Shown: one piece after another, positions 26,378-38,046 of the stretch
Position numbering within the stretch: position 1 is the stretch's first letter
Layout: each line of letters opens with the position of its first letter
From: Zychaea mexicana
Taxonomy: Eukaryota > Mucoromycota > Mucoromycetes > Mucorales > Lichtheimiaceae
Direction of reading: 5' to 3'
DNA length: 64,000 nucleotides
Assembly (NCBI RefSeq): GCF_025766255.1
Contig: NW_026516727.1
Span: 1 to 64,000, forward strand
Notes under the pieces: model-generated
What the model was told of the DNA's origin: nothing
What the model saw: only the letters and a program-made list of their open reading frames with translations
The model's database searches: none
Program-made: the position numbers and the translations under genes

Positions 26378-29300
26378 TTACTGCTGCTGAGCAGTAGCAA
26401 CAGCAGGCTTGCTGCTGTCTATGTTGTTGCTCTGCGTCGTTCCTTGAGGCTGCGGCGGTGGAGGAGCAGCATGGTGGCTGTTGTTCGACACCTGGAGCCG
26501 ATCGACTTCCTTGGAGTTCACCTTTTGAGGGTGTACTGACTGCTGCTGCTGCTGGTCTCCTGCTGACTTGACAATGCGGGAACGAGCTGTTTTGATGGCA
26601 ATCGTAGCTGTTCGAGACTCACGCTTGGCTCCAACTGCAGTCGTCGCAGGCGGGTCCGCAGTTGTTGCTGTTGCCGAGGTGACGTTCTTGCGAGCGCTGG
26701 ATGCAGTAGGCGCAGTCAAACGCGCCAACATGTTACTGCGTCGGGGTGTTCCGGCGACCTTTTTCTTTGGTTTCGGGGCCTCTTCTACAGCTGCTGCTGC
26801 AGGCTGTTGTTTCTTGGTAGTGCCTAGTGCCGCCACGCGGGGTACGCGTGACCGTGTTTGGTGTTCCACAGCAGTAGTAGGTTTCTGCTTCTTGATCGGT
26901 TCAGCAACAGGTTTCTTGACGTGGGAAGGCGTAACCTTGTTGGCTGCTGTGGGAGAAGCCTTCTTGCTTACATCCTTCACAGCGCTGGACTTGGGCGATG
27001 GCTGCTTGGCAATCTTTTCCTTGGGTGACAATGGCTGCTTTGGACTGGGAAGCTTAGATCCTGTCCTGACCTTCTCCTTGTCAAGCGCTGGCTTCTGCTT
27101 TTCGGATGGTGGTGGTAGTGCGTGCTTCTTCGTCGTCGTCTGTTCAGCAGTCTTCTTTTCCTCCAAAGGCTTTTTGTCTTCCGCTGGTTTAGATTCCTCT
27201 GCAGTGGCCTTATTCTTGTCTTCAGCAACCTTCTCGTCAGCAGTCTTTTGTGTTTCAACAAGAGTAGCAGCAGACTCTGGTTGTTTCTTCTCCTCAACTG
27301 CCGTATCCTTTGCCAGCTTGTCCGAGGTAATGTCAGGTGGTGTTGCAACTGGTGCCTCAGACACATCCTTCTTGCTTACGTCTTCGGTTGCCTTCTTGGT
27401 GTCCATGACTTCGGGTTCGTCCTTTTTCTTTTCAGGAGTAGCAGGCGTCGAAGGAGGAGGAAGCTTGCTGGCTGCTGCATCGTTCTTCTTGCTGTTCATC
27501 TCTTCAGCACGCTTGACCCATGGCGGCTTCTCGTTGCTGCTAGCTTTGTTATCAGCAGCAGCAGCATTATTGTCCCTATTTTTCCAGAATGCAGCCTTGT
27601 CTGACGAGAGTGTCTTTACTGGAGGCTTGTTATCACCGGCAAAGACGTTGTTGCCGTTGTTGAACTTTGCAAGCGCTGCCTTGACACTGCCGATTTGCCG
27701 GTTGTTACCATTAGAAGGTGGCGGTGTTGACGTGGCTGACTTGGTGTCTTGGCTTGTGCTGGCAGCATCTGGCTTGACTGGAGCAGTGGCGGCGGCGGCG
27801 GCCGTGGTATATTCCTTCTTGTTGTCCGTCGTCGTAGCTGCTGCTTTTGGTGCATCAGCTGCTGGTTTGACTGGTGCTGCTTGCTCTGGTGTCGCTGCCT
27901 TTGCACCTTGCCCGATCTTGGTCGAATCGACTGCTGTCTTGATATCATTCTTTTTGGGATCGACAGGTGTTGGCTTGACATTCGAGTCCTTTTCGACTTC
28001 CGTCGCTGCTGGCTGTGTAGGAGCCATCTTCTTTGTATCAACGGCTGCTGCTGCTGATTTGTCACCGTCTTTGGATTCAGCTGGTTTGGCTTCGGCAACA
28101 GGTGATTTTTCAGCGACAACATCCTTCTTTGCATCTTGTGCTAGCTTGCTGCCATCAGCCACTGACTGCTTGTCGTCCTTTTTGATCTCAGTAGCTGCCG
28201 CAGCTGGCTTGGCATTTTCCACCGGCTTCTTTTCATCCTGCTTTGCCTCGACAGCTTGCTTGACATCGGCTGTTGGCTTTTCGCTAGCTTTATCCTTCTT
28301 CACTATTTCTGCTACGGCAGGCTTATCGTCTTTCTTTACGTCAGATGCTGGTTTGTCCCCTGGACCATCTTTCTTCGTATCAGCTCCCAACTTAATTTCG
28401 CTCGCAGGTTTGTCGCCCTTCTTGAACTCGGTTACCGGTTTAGCCTCGACTGGCGCCTTGTCATCTTTCTTTGCATCAACTGCAGGCTTAACATCTGTAA
28501 TTGGCTTATCGTCCTTCTTTGCATCGACGGCCGACTTGGCGTCTGTAGCTGGCTTGTCGTCTTTCTTCATGTCGACGGATGGTTTGGCATCTTTCTTTGC
28601 GTCGACTGCTGGCGTATCCTTTGTTTGGGCCTTCTTCGCATCGATAGCTGCTGGTTTGGCATCCTCTACAGGTTTTTCGTCCTTCTTGGCCTCAGCTGTA
28701 CCGTTTTTCTTTGCATCAACTGCCGGTAGTTTTGTTTCGACGGCAACAGGCTTTTCATCTTTCTTTGTGTCAACTACTGCTGCTGCTGCTGCTGACTTGT
28801 CGTTATCATCCTTCTTGGTGTCTGCTGCTAGAGTCTTGACATCGGTAGCAGACTTGTTGCTATCTTCCTTTTTGACTGGTGATTCTACTGCGGGCGCTGT
28901 TGTTGTTGGAGTATCCTTCTTGTTGCTTTCTGCTGTCGACGACGGCTCCGTCTTTTTCTCATCTTTTTTGATAGTCGCAGCAGTATCGGCAGCCTTGGAG
29001 TCGGTCGTTGCTGGGATAGCAGGAGCAGGGGCAGCTGCAGGCTTAGCGTCGTCTTTCTTTCCATCGTTTGGAGGTGCAGCTTGTGCCTTGGCTTCCGGCG
29101 CCTTTGCTGCCTCTGGTTCGTCTTTCTTGACAGGATCTGCTGATTTATTATCGGCCTCTTCTTTTTTGCCAGAGTCAGGTTTGTTTGCGACGGCGGCTTC
29201 CACAGCAGCAAGAGGTGCTGTCTGGCTACTGCCGCCATTTTGCGACTTGTTGCTCTTCTCGTCTGACTTCGGAGCAGCGGTTCCGTTCCTAGGGACATCA

Positions 29301-30480
29301 TCGGTGCCATTGTTCTTTTGTGTGACAAAGACTAGGTGAATCGCCTGTTCAGCTTGTGCTACGGAATCACTTCCATGTGCAGCATTGTGGAAAGAAGGTT
29401 GGGTATCGCTGCCATACAGCGCCCGAATGCTATACTCACACACACACACACATTCGTTGTTAGTCGGTGTGTTTAAAATAACAAATGAGATTGGGTGGAA
29501 TGCAAGGGGGCAAGCAAGCAGCCAGTGCCAATAGTTACCTTTTCGGGTCGGATGCCTTGGCTTTCTTGACATCATCAGGACCCATCAACTTGTGCCATGC
29601 TTGGACGGTATCACCAGAGTCCTTTTGCAAGACCATCGCATACACAGGTGCACTTTTGTTCGTGATTCAAAAAGGTTAGATTTCAGCCCCTTTCTCTTTC
29701 TCTCTTTCAGTACGTCTTGCCTCTTTCCCCGGGGAACCCGAGACTCTGAATATTTTTTCTTGTTACCTTGTCAGCCAACGCAGGCTGTCCTGAGACTCGC
29801 CCTTGAATAGCGTCTGAGCTTGGTCGTGTGAAAGTACCAGCTCACGCTCCTGCTTGATGGAGAAGCCTGACGATTTGACGAGTTGGATGATTTCTTGCTT
29901 TTTGTGAAACGCATCAGGCTTGATCAGAGCAAAAGTCATGTTGTTCTGCTGTTGCTGCTAGTTCATGTTATATCAAAGCTGCAAGTGTTGGTGAAGTAGG
30001 GTCGTAATCGTTCCTCCCCCCCCCTGGGTTGTCTTCATGTGCTTAAAGTATCACTTACCGATGGCAATGTGCCTTGTTGTGCCTGTTTTGTATCAGTGGC
30101 GGCACCCGTCACCTTCGCCGCGCCACCGCTGCCGCCTTGATCCTTCTTGTCTGGAGGCTGTTTCATCCCCTTGTCGTTGGCGTTTGTTGTTGTCGGAGCA
30201 CCAGACGTAGCAGTAGTAATAGTAGTGGGATTCCCTGGTTTCATATCTGCATCGTAGAATAAAGGGGTACGATGAACAAATAAACTTAAAAAGTTAGTCC
30301 AAAGGAACAAGCTATGACGATGCTGGTGCTGTGGTGCATGAGACTGATAACGTACCCGATGGTTGCTGTTGTTGCTGCAATCCGGGTATCTAGTAGGATG
30401 ATGGATACGTGCAGTTGCGGATGAGTGACCGGCGGGGTGGATTCAAAGAAGAAGGCACTTACATTGTTGACTGTGGACAT
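26378..30480 (-). CDS. NDP-kinase domain fused to a long Lys/Ala/Asp/Pro repeat tail
   Basis: Predicted 1198 residues from six minus-strand exons: 30480-30463, 30389-30356, 30246-30059, 29957-29767, 29652-29539 and 29429-26378. After about 85 disordered residues (Thr/Gln/Gly-rich) comes a nucleoside diphosphate kinase domain (residues 87-217): TFALIKPDA, then VYAMVLQKDSGDTVQAWHKL, LMGPDDVKKAKASD, SIRALYGSDTQ and the active-site histidine motif NAAHGSDS (His200). It resembles the divergent group II NME5/NME6-type kinases more than the canonical enzyme. The remaining 980 residues are low complexity: many imperfect KKDDKPA/DAKK units (about residues 350-660), then Ala/Pro/Lys-rich sequence with SPKEKIAKQPSPK-like motifs and a basic end. 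The repeats recall microtubule- or nucleic-acid-binding basic tails, but no known domain is seen. Whether the kinase is active is untested. Confidence 0.82.
28090..28940 (-). repeat. Degenerate coding repeat, KKDDKPA-type units
   Basis: Within the last exon of the NDP-kinase fusion gene, the protein repeats units of about 10-20 residues built on KKDDKP followed by Ala/Val/Thr, Asp and a second Lys-Pro or Ala-Lys. Unit length and sequence vary, so it is an old, drifting expansion. Confidence 0.7.
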
Positions 30481-31403
30481 GGGTAAAAGTGTGGAAAAGG
30501 AAGAAGAGAGAGCAAAAAGAAGAAAGAAAGCAATAGAAACTTTATAAATAAAGAAAGAAAGAAAAACCAGTTTTTTTTAGATGCTACGACTCTTGTGTAC
30601 GCATACACACGCACACACACACACACATCACACATGCGAAACGAATCACGTAGCACAGCAACAGCCGGCAGCATCGGCGCTCTTTCCTTGTTTGTTGCTG
30701 ATGGTTCCCCTTACACCCTGTTTTTCTTTCTTTCTTTCTTTCTTTTTGATTCACCCAAACACTCTATGCTCTCTAACACCTTCAGCCGAGATGCTCTTGC
30801 TTAACAACACCAGCAGGGAGGGGAAGGGAAGCGGGGAGGATGAAGATAAAATATAATGTCAATACAACCCTAATTCATGTACGACAACAACGACGACTCC
30901 TGCTGTTTTTGATCAGTATACACAATCAACAAGTAACTGTTTACACGATCAAAATCTCATCAGACTGCAGTATTAGTGTAGGTCTGCTGCTGCTGCTGCT
31001 GCCGCTGCTGCGGAGGCCTGCAAAACCGGGTGACATGCATAAAACGTGTAGCACGCGATGGTGAACGTACATTTAATTCCCCCTGTCACACAAAAACAAG
31101 TGCGCCCAGACAGCAAAAAATGTGTGTGTGCTTAGCAGTTTCACGTTACAGTAGTAAACAACAATAACGTTACGAGTATTTATTATAGGTATATGAAAAA
31201 ATAAACTAATTATGAAGACGCGTGCAATACAGAAGGTAAATTATATGAGATCGGTGTCAACGGGAAGGTAAAATATCAGGTGAGCGAACAGAAAGATGGG
31301 ATGTTATAATGATAGCTCATATGTACACAATGAAGGGAAGCAAAAGAGAACGAACGAAAGAAAGAAGATGGTATACAGCAAGAAAGACCCCTGACAAGGG
31401 ATT
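30481..31403. other. Spacer with microsatellites
   Basis: Divides the NDP-kinase fusion gene (start 30480, minus) from the 3' end of DUR3 (31404). It holds an AC microsatellite (about 30606-30630), a TTTC run near 30725-30745 and a CTG run near 30982-31002. No gene seen. Confidence 0.5.
30541..30546 (-). promoter_or_regulatory. TATA box of the NDP-kinase fusion gene
   Basis: TATAAA on the minus strand, 61 bases upstream of the ATG at 30480, followed by a GA-rich leader. Confidence 0.45.
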
Positions 31404-34096
31404 TTAGACCTTCTTTTCCTCGACCACCACGCTGTCGTTGCTTTCGGTGATGCCAGCCTCGGCCATCGTCTTTGGTAAGCTCACGTTGCGTCGGCCACGG
31501 ATGTCGTCCCAGATAGCCTTCAAGATAATCACAGTATCCTTGCGTGCCTCAAACAATGGATACACGCCGACCATGAACGTACTGAAGAACACCCAGATTA
31601 TGCCAACGATGACCCAGCCACGGAAGAACGGCAGCGAGAACACATACTGGGAGCCAAACATGGGCATGGGCCACAAGATAAACAGTGATAAGGCCAAGCA
31701 CACGGACGAAATCTTGGCGAAGCGGGACGACTTTTTAAGTCGCAGTTGTTCAGCTTCATCTTCCTCGATCTCTTGCTGCCGCAGATCTTGTTCGTACGCA
31801 GTAACAGGAGCAGGCACGGTGACGGTGTCCTCTTTGACCACTTGGATCTGACGGGTGCCTTCAAAGGTGTAGTTCTCGGGCCAGATGAAAGAGAGCGGCA
31901 GGATGATGAAGAGGGGAGAAAACAAGGCGACCAAGTTGCCTGCCAACATGGGATAGTTCTGGTTGGATGTAAAGACAGTGATTTCGCCGTACAGAGATTT
32001 GGTGGTGACGAGCCAGGCGGTCAGTGAGCAGCAAAGACCAAAGATTGGAGCAATGGCGGCAGCGTGTTTGTTTTGCTTACTCCAAAGCAATGTAAGTGTG
32101 ATGGGGATAACGGCCGAAGAGATCAAGACACCCATCTAATATCATTGGTAAGTAATCATGTTATATGATGATAGTATAGCATATAGCAACAATAACAAAA
32201 ATAGGTAGACTCACTAGCTTATACAAGTAGCCCAAGTTGATACCAGTGAAATTGAGCAATGTAGCCAAAACACCCATAATAACACCAAAGCTAAGAACTG
32301 AAATGTGCGAGAAGCGAATTACAGTCTTGTCCGTAGCCTAAATAATATATGTTTGTCAGTACAATTCCGTATCGCTTTTTGTACGATAAGAAAAATGTGC
32401 GGTCTACATGATAGGACAACTTACATTAGGACGAATATAAGCACGGAAAATATCATATGTGAAGATGGATGACACTGCAATCAGTTCGGCTGAGGCAGCA
32501 CTGGTGACAGCGAAAAAGACAAGGAGCAAGCAAACCCAGGCACCACCGGTTCCCAACAATGCAACACAAGCATTTGGGAGCACCAAACCAGCGGTGATCT
32601 CTTCGTCGGTGACAGAAATGCCCAAAGCCCGGCCAGTCAAGCCCATGGTTGTGGCCAAAGTGAAAGGAATAGCGTACCAACTTAAACCTAGCAATTGGAA
32701 CACACATGTTCTTTAGTTTTCCTTGACTGAGATCTCTTTTGCTTTGTTTTCATGAGGTTTAAATGAATAATGATAACACCTTACCACCAAGAAGATATGC
32801 TTTGACACAGTGACTGGGATCACTTGCAATGGCTCTCTGCCAATAAGCATTGTCGACGAAAACGGTACCAAAGTTACCAACAACGTTAACAATACCGAAA
32901 ATCAGAGCTTGCAGCGAGGACATGGTCAAGAGAGAGCCTTGGGCGTTGTCTGTAATAGGATCATTCATGCTGGCAACCGTGAGTAAGTCGTACATGCGCT
33001 CAATGGAGCCGATGTGAGGCGAGGAAGTATAGACGGTGAACACGAGGTAAAGAATGATGACCAGAATAACCGCAGTATGCCTACATTTTTTATAAAAAAT
33101 GAGTATCTTTTGTTATACCCGTACTTGGTATCAAAGCTGCTAGACTGATCAGAAAGCTGCTACTACTTACGTATAATCAGAAAGAAATGTAGCCTTGATA
33201 CCACCAAATAGAGTGTATACAATAACGCCAAGTGGAAGCAAGAAGCATGCAGCAATGACGTGCATACCTGTGAGGTACGAAACAACTGCAGAACCACCAA
33301 GCAGAAGCATGGCCGTGACAATCTATTATTGTTGGTGAATTCATTGTTAGGTGTACTGTGTATATCAAATATGATTTACACACAGGTGCATTAAGGAAAC
33401 TTTTCTTTTTCAAGCTTACAATGTTGGTAATCAAAGCAAAGACAAGGTACACGAAATGAGTGCTACGACCGTATCGTGCTCTTACAACCTATGCATACAT
33501 ATCGAATGCTTGATTAGTTTCATATGCAATTGGTTTGACCATCACACCAAGAAATTTTTTTAATTTTACTCACCTCAAGACATGTGTGGGAATTGGGAGC
33601 ACGACGCTTCAGTTCAATGGCAAGGACGGAGAAAAGCAAAACTTGAACACATGCACCAGAAGCATACCAGATTGGACCAGAGACACCATAACGATAAGCG
33701 ACCTCAGTACTTGTCAGTAAAGTAGCGGCCCAAGTCCAACTAGAGACAATGGCAGAAGCAATCAAACCAGTCTTAACGCTGCGGTTTGCTGTCGAAAACA
33801 TTTCACTTGATTGTGCTTCGTAGAGATAACGTTTAAGCATCCAGGTGAGGGCCATCATGAGAGCCGTAAAAAGGGCACCAAAGCTATATACATATGTATG
33901 TTACGCCGATTAGTAAATTTCTTCTTGTTGCATGTAACATCTGTAAGATGAATAAAAATCTGGTTACCCTATGACAACGCCATAGCCGACGCCTAATGAA
34001 CAGGTAGTAAAGAAAAAATACAGTTGAGTTCGCTGTGACTATCTATGAAAGGACAACGGGATCAGAAATGTATGTACCTTGCGATAAAACTGCCAT
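31404..34096 (-). CDS. DUR3: Urea active transporter, DUR3 type (sodium:solute symporter family)
   Basis: Predicted 662 residues from nine minus-strand exons: 34096-34078, 33992-33968, 33883-33574, 33488-33420, 33322-33171, 33080-32785, 32687-32425, 32337-32215 and 32135-31404. A plasma-membrane symporter for urea (and in yeast also polyamines). Diagnostic DUR3 stretches: [136 protein letters not shown] and [18 protein letters not shown]. Hydrophobicity gives about 14-15 membrane helices; the C-terminal tail is charged and cytosolic. Length is at the short end of the family (650-735). The first exon is only 19 nt. Confidence 0.96.
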
Positions 34097-34964
34097 TTTC
34101 GTTGTTATCGGTGACAATTGGTGAAAAAGTTTAAAGTATGAATTAAAGAATAGTAAAATTAGACAACCTGCATGATGATTCAAAAATGACGCCTCTTTAT
34201 ATACCACACCTGCAAACAAGCTGGCAGTACATGTCCACGTACAGAAAACGGGTAGATACGACAAAGTCTTGTTGATAAACAAGATCTGCTATTCCTAATT
34301 TGCACTATCTGGTTGTTCCAATAAAAAACTGATTTTGTGACACATTGACAAAGGGCTATGCTGTGATGTCGTTAATAACATCTGAAAAGATAACCCAGAG
34401 ATACCAATTGTTCGTCACTCACAGCCCATAGTTGTTGCTGCTATTTCTGTTCCTTCTATTTCTCTCCCTGTATTTACGAGTACCTACTATACAACGAGAT
34501 AATGCTTTCATTATCTAGTTATCTTGGTTATCTTTCTTTTTCGTGTTTTCCATTGTTGACTGGTTGTGCGTAAATTTTTAAAACAGTTACAACAAATAGC
34601 GGTTTTTACATGTATAACTAGTAATAGCAGTAACTAGCTATATCATCCTCAACATTATCAATGAAATCATTGGAATGTTTGTTGGTTTTCAATTTTCTTC
34701 TCAGCGTATCGTTATCAATGATAAACCCAAAAACTTCATCTGACCCACAATTTTTTATCATTATTGATCCCCATCATTTTTTTTACAAAGTGCTAATGTA
34801 TGTAAAGTGTAAAGCGGATCAACAAGGATTCTTTTTATTATCTTATCGTAAATAGCCAACTAGAGTTGCACCAAGGAAGGAAAGAAAAGAGAACGTAACT
34901 GATAGGTGTGTCCGATCCATCCACAGCTATATAACTGATAAAGGAGAAGCGGTCTTTTATTACA
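34097..34964. other. Spacer upstream of DUR3
   Basis: AT-rich, no gene recognised. It contains the DUR3 promoter (minus strand) and the 3' flank of the RNase T2 gene. Runs such as GATAA near 34355-34400 could be GATA-factor sites, which in fungi control nitrogen-regulated genes; this is inference from very short motifs. Confidence 0.4.
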
Positions 34965-36277
34965 CTATTTCTTTGGGTACCACACGGGACCTCGGCATGA
35001 TCCCTTTGCCAGTGCGTCGGTGATTTGATAACGATCTCGTCCGCTCACATAGAAATAAAGCATGATTTCGCTCAATTGGCCACGGTTGCAGTTGAGCATG
35101 ACCTTGGCGTCAAAGAACTTCTCCAACGCATCCCGCATCGATTCCGCGTTATAATAAGCTCCAGGGAAAATGCCTGCCACGCTATGATATACATAAACAT
35201 TATATGTTCAGCGGAGCAAATCTCTTATTACGCCTATCCGAAAGCAATACTCACTTGAGAACACCGTAGATATCATAATCTTCGCGCAGATACAAAACTT
35301 GCTATAATCAGACAATGTATGTCAACAGAAAAGGTTTTTGGTTTCCATCTCCCCGTTTTGCTTTCTCTTTCTCTCTCTCTCTCTCTCTTTTTTTTATTAC
35401 CTCGAAATATTCCTCCAAGTCTTGGAACTTGCGATACGTATCGCCGTAGCAAGCCGGTCGCAACGTGCTTACACATGTCCCATGTTTGGTCCATTCATGT
35501 GACCAGAACCTTAAAATAAAAGTTACGCCTATAGGTGAGTTTCCTTTTCCGACCAACTGATAGTCCATCCCTCTTTTCTCTCTCTTCTTTGCTTTTGTGC
35601 ATACCAGTTGTCATTTCCTTTGTAGCTAGGCCAATATGTACGCATACGTCGGTGGAGATCTGGATTGATCTTTTTCAGTATCGTACCGACTTGGCTACTC
35701 GAACGCGTTCTGTCGCATCCTCGCGATGGTGCTCTTGCACCGGAGCTATTTTAGTTTATTTTAGTTTGCAGTGGTTTGAAGAAAAACCATCTTTCGGATG
35801 ATTAGATGATAAGAGCCCATTTTTACCATGTGTCTGGCCAGAGTCCTATTTGTTTTTTTAGATAAATATATTAGCTCTCTCTCTCTTTTCTTCTTGTGTA
35901 TATAAAGTAACTCACCGTGAATAGTAAACTCGTCGTCAGGTCCATATCCAGGAACCCACTGTAACGCTAGTACGACCAGCCCGTATTTCGGAGAACAGCA
36001 AGAATCTACTTGGCCTTGCCAATGGCATGATAAGACAGTTCCTAATATTGCAACATGATAATTATTATAAGTTTTATTGCCGATGCGTGAGAGAATTTTC
36101 TGTTTCGCTTATCTCTCTGTCCCTCCCTCTCGATACTTTACTGTTACAAACAGGTCCTTCTCTATTGGTGAGAACTTGCTGGTGCTGGTGCTGCTGAATG
36201 CTGCTATCCAAAGCAATGACGTGTTGCTGTAACAGTAGTAAGCATAACCAGAGCACAGGCTGAAAAAGACGTTTCAT
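34965..36277 (-). CDS. Secreted ribonuclease T2
   Basis: Predicted 264 residues from seven minus-strand exons: 36277-36142, 36041-35916, 35845-35827, 35745-35605, 35509-35401, 35301-35255 and 35181-34965. A base-unspecific endoribonuclease acting through a 2',3'-cyclic phosphate. The N-terminus is a clear signal peptide ([19 protein letters not shown]). The catalytic motif CAS I is FTIHGLWPDTC, split by the introns around the 19-nt exon 3, and CAS II is [12 protein letters not shown]; both histidine pairs are present. [33 protein letters not shown] and the Cys pattern fit the family and suggest several disulphides. Mature length is normal. Expected in vacuole or secreted for RNA scavenging. 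The start is the second of two adjacent in-frame candidates; the first is GTG. Confidence 0.96.
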
Positions 36278-36480
36278 CACGATGTTTTAAAGAAAGTGTG
36301 CGTAAGAAGAAGAAAAAGAAAAGAAAAGACGAACTGTATCAGCTGGAGCAAAATAGCCGTTTCGTGACCATCATGCATGTCATGAGTGTTGCTGTTGTTG
36401 GATCTATTGATAAACACTGCTGCTGCCAAACGAAAACGCATCTGTTGCTACGGAGACAGTATCATTAGTTGTCATCGTTA

Positions 36481-36795
36481 CTAACTGATTGTATGATGAC
36501 GTGTGGGCGTATGTGGCAACAAATCGTGCGTGCTGTATATACATAAACAAAACCAAAACAAACAGAATTCTTTAGGGCAAAAATTTCTGGGAGTCGAGAG
36601 CCGCGAAGCAACTCGCCTTGAACAAAAAGATGAGGTTTCTTTATTATTATTATTATTACAAGATTTGTGCAAATCATTAATTCGAAAAGTCTTCAATGAA
36701 CCCGTAGATTTGGCCCTGTTGCAGCAAGTTTTTTTTTGCCCGCCCCAGAGACGACCGCCGCGACGCATCGACATATCTTCAGTAGTCGACGACAT
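36481..36795 (-). CDS. Short unidentified frame with promoter-like upstream
   Basis: An ATG at 36795 opens a 104-residue frame (SSTTEDMSMRRGGRLWGGQ) that becomes low-complexity (AAT repeat giving poly-Asn, about 36635-36655). A TATAATA-like element lies about 70 bases upstream, followed by a purine-rich leader. It could be a real first exon whose downstream exons I cannot place, or chance. Confidence 0.25.
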   Translation of the reverse strand: MSSTTEDMSMRRGGRLWGGQKKTCCNRAKSTGSLKTFRINDLHKSCNNNNNKETSSFCSRRVASRLSTPRNFCPKEFCLFWFCLCIYSTHDLLPHTPTRHHTIS

Positions 36796-36949
36796 GTTTC
36801 TTCTTCTTTTTCTCTCCGTTTTGGCCCTTCTACTCTTCTCTCGTCGCGGCGAATGTATTATAACCCAAATAGACGCCGAATTGAAACATTTTATTGAAAG
36901 CGAGTAAAGCGGTTGAGTGATAGGAATCGTGACGAACGAATGGCCCACA

Positions 36950-37323
36950 TCGAAAAGGGAACTCGTAGCACCGACAAGAATATAATGCATGACAACCCAG
37001 CGCGACTAGACCGCACCACCGAAAAGAAAACTCGCAACTGGCAGTAGCCGCCGGATAAAGATACTACACACAGGTCCAGTTGGAACTGCGGAACACCGAC
37101 AAGGACCATCGAAAAGGGAACTCGTAGCCCCCGGCCCGGCATTTGGTGGTGGGAATTGGGACGAGGCCCGGGGCGGATCGAAAAGGGAACTCGTAGTCCC
37201 GCCAGTCTTTGGTGATGATGGTCAAGACGGAACCGGGCGGGTCGAAAAGGGAACTCGTAGCCCCATGAGCGTTTGGTGGTGGGATTGGGACGAAGGGGAG
37301 GCCCTCGAAAAGGGAACTCGTGG
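36950..37323. repeat. Six-copy tandem repeat with a 19-nt core
   Basis: The core TCGAAAAGGGAACTCGTAG occurs exactly at 36950, 37109, 37178 and 37242, with one mismatch at 37305 and several at 37019. Spacings are 69, 90, 69, 64 and 63. Part of the spacer is also shared: TTTGGTGGTGGGAATTGGGACGA-like sequence follows the cores at 37109 and 37242, and a weaker version follows 37178. On the minus strand the core reads as LRVPFS, and five of the six copies sit in two blocks of one consistent frame separated by a single-base shift. It is therefore either a decayed protein repeat or a structured/non-coding repeat. Confidence 0.85.
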
Positions 37324-38046
37324 TTCCATTCGGCGATGGTGGAGAGACTGGGCAGGCCGGCGCGCGCATAAGATGATCAATAAAAAAAATTTAACCGAGT
37401 CCAAGCCAGGAGCAGGGAGCCCTTGCTACTTTCCTACTTTTTAAGACGGAACAAGCGTTAAAGAAAGCTTAAAAGACAAATGATGATGAGTCAAGGGAAA
37501 CCCTCGCTCCTTTAATACTTACAGTTTCAAGTCCAAAAAACCCCTCATCTGCTTTGTCGAAGGCCACATACAACCAAGAAAAAAAAAGAGCGAAAGCTGA
37601 CGGAAATATTATATTTGAGCGAGGGAGAAAAACAGAGAGCAAGATAGAGATAGCAAGGCTCTTGTTCGTGCCGGGTAATGAGGGGATGTTAAAGAAGCTT
37701 ACATCGGCGGTAAAGAAGGTAAAAGAGAAGAAAGCTGCGACCTACAGTCCAGCTCCTTGCGCGTTATACAGCACCGCTTTTCTTCACTTAAAAGCCAGCC
37801 AGCCAATCGAGTTGTATTGAACAAATTAATGATGACGTTTCTTCCTTACTTTGGCTTGGGTAACATGAATGAGGTTGGTCAAAATAATTTTTCCACAAAT
37901 GTAGACAGTGTATTAGTGATGATTTCAAATGTTTCAAAACAGTCATAGAAAATAGATTTAATACTTACTCCAGAGTCCGTGGCTTCCGCGCTGAGTAAAA
38001 GCACTGTCCTCTTGGCCCCAAGATACAATCGTAGTGGAATTTTCGA
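37324..38046. other. 3' flank of the Fanzor gene
   Basis: No confident gene. A Lys-rich + strand open run (about 37554-37820) has no domain. If this Fanzor uses a 3'-overlapping guide RNA as its bacterial TnpB relatives do, the guide would be transcribed from the minus strand across or just beyond 38047, in this stretch. Confidence 0.3.

Noticed and set aside
26568..29339. A 923-codon open frame on the + strand
   Set aside because: It is the antisense shadow of the Lys/Ala-rich last exon of the NDP-kinase fusion gene; its Phe/Ser/Ala-rich composition follows from the codon pattern of the minus strand and it has no domain or promoter.
31438..32027. Open frames on the + strand opposite the last DUR3 exon
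   Set aside because: Shadows of the DUR3 coding strand; no motifs of their own.
36950..37323. CRISPR array
   Set aside because: The genome is clearly eukaryotic, spacers partly resemble each other and spacing varies; the array is described as a tandem repeat instead.
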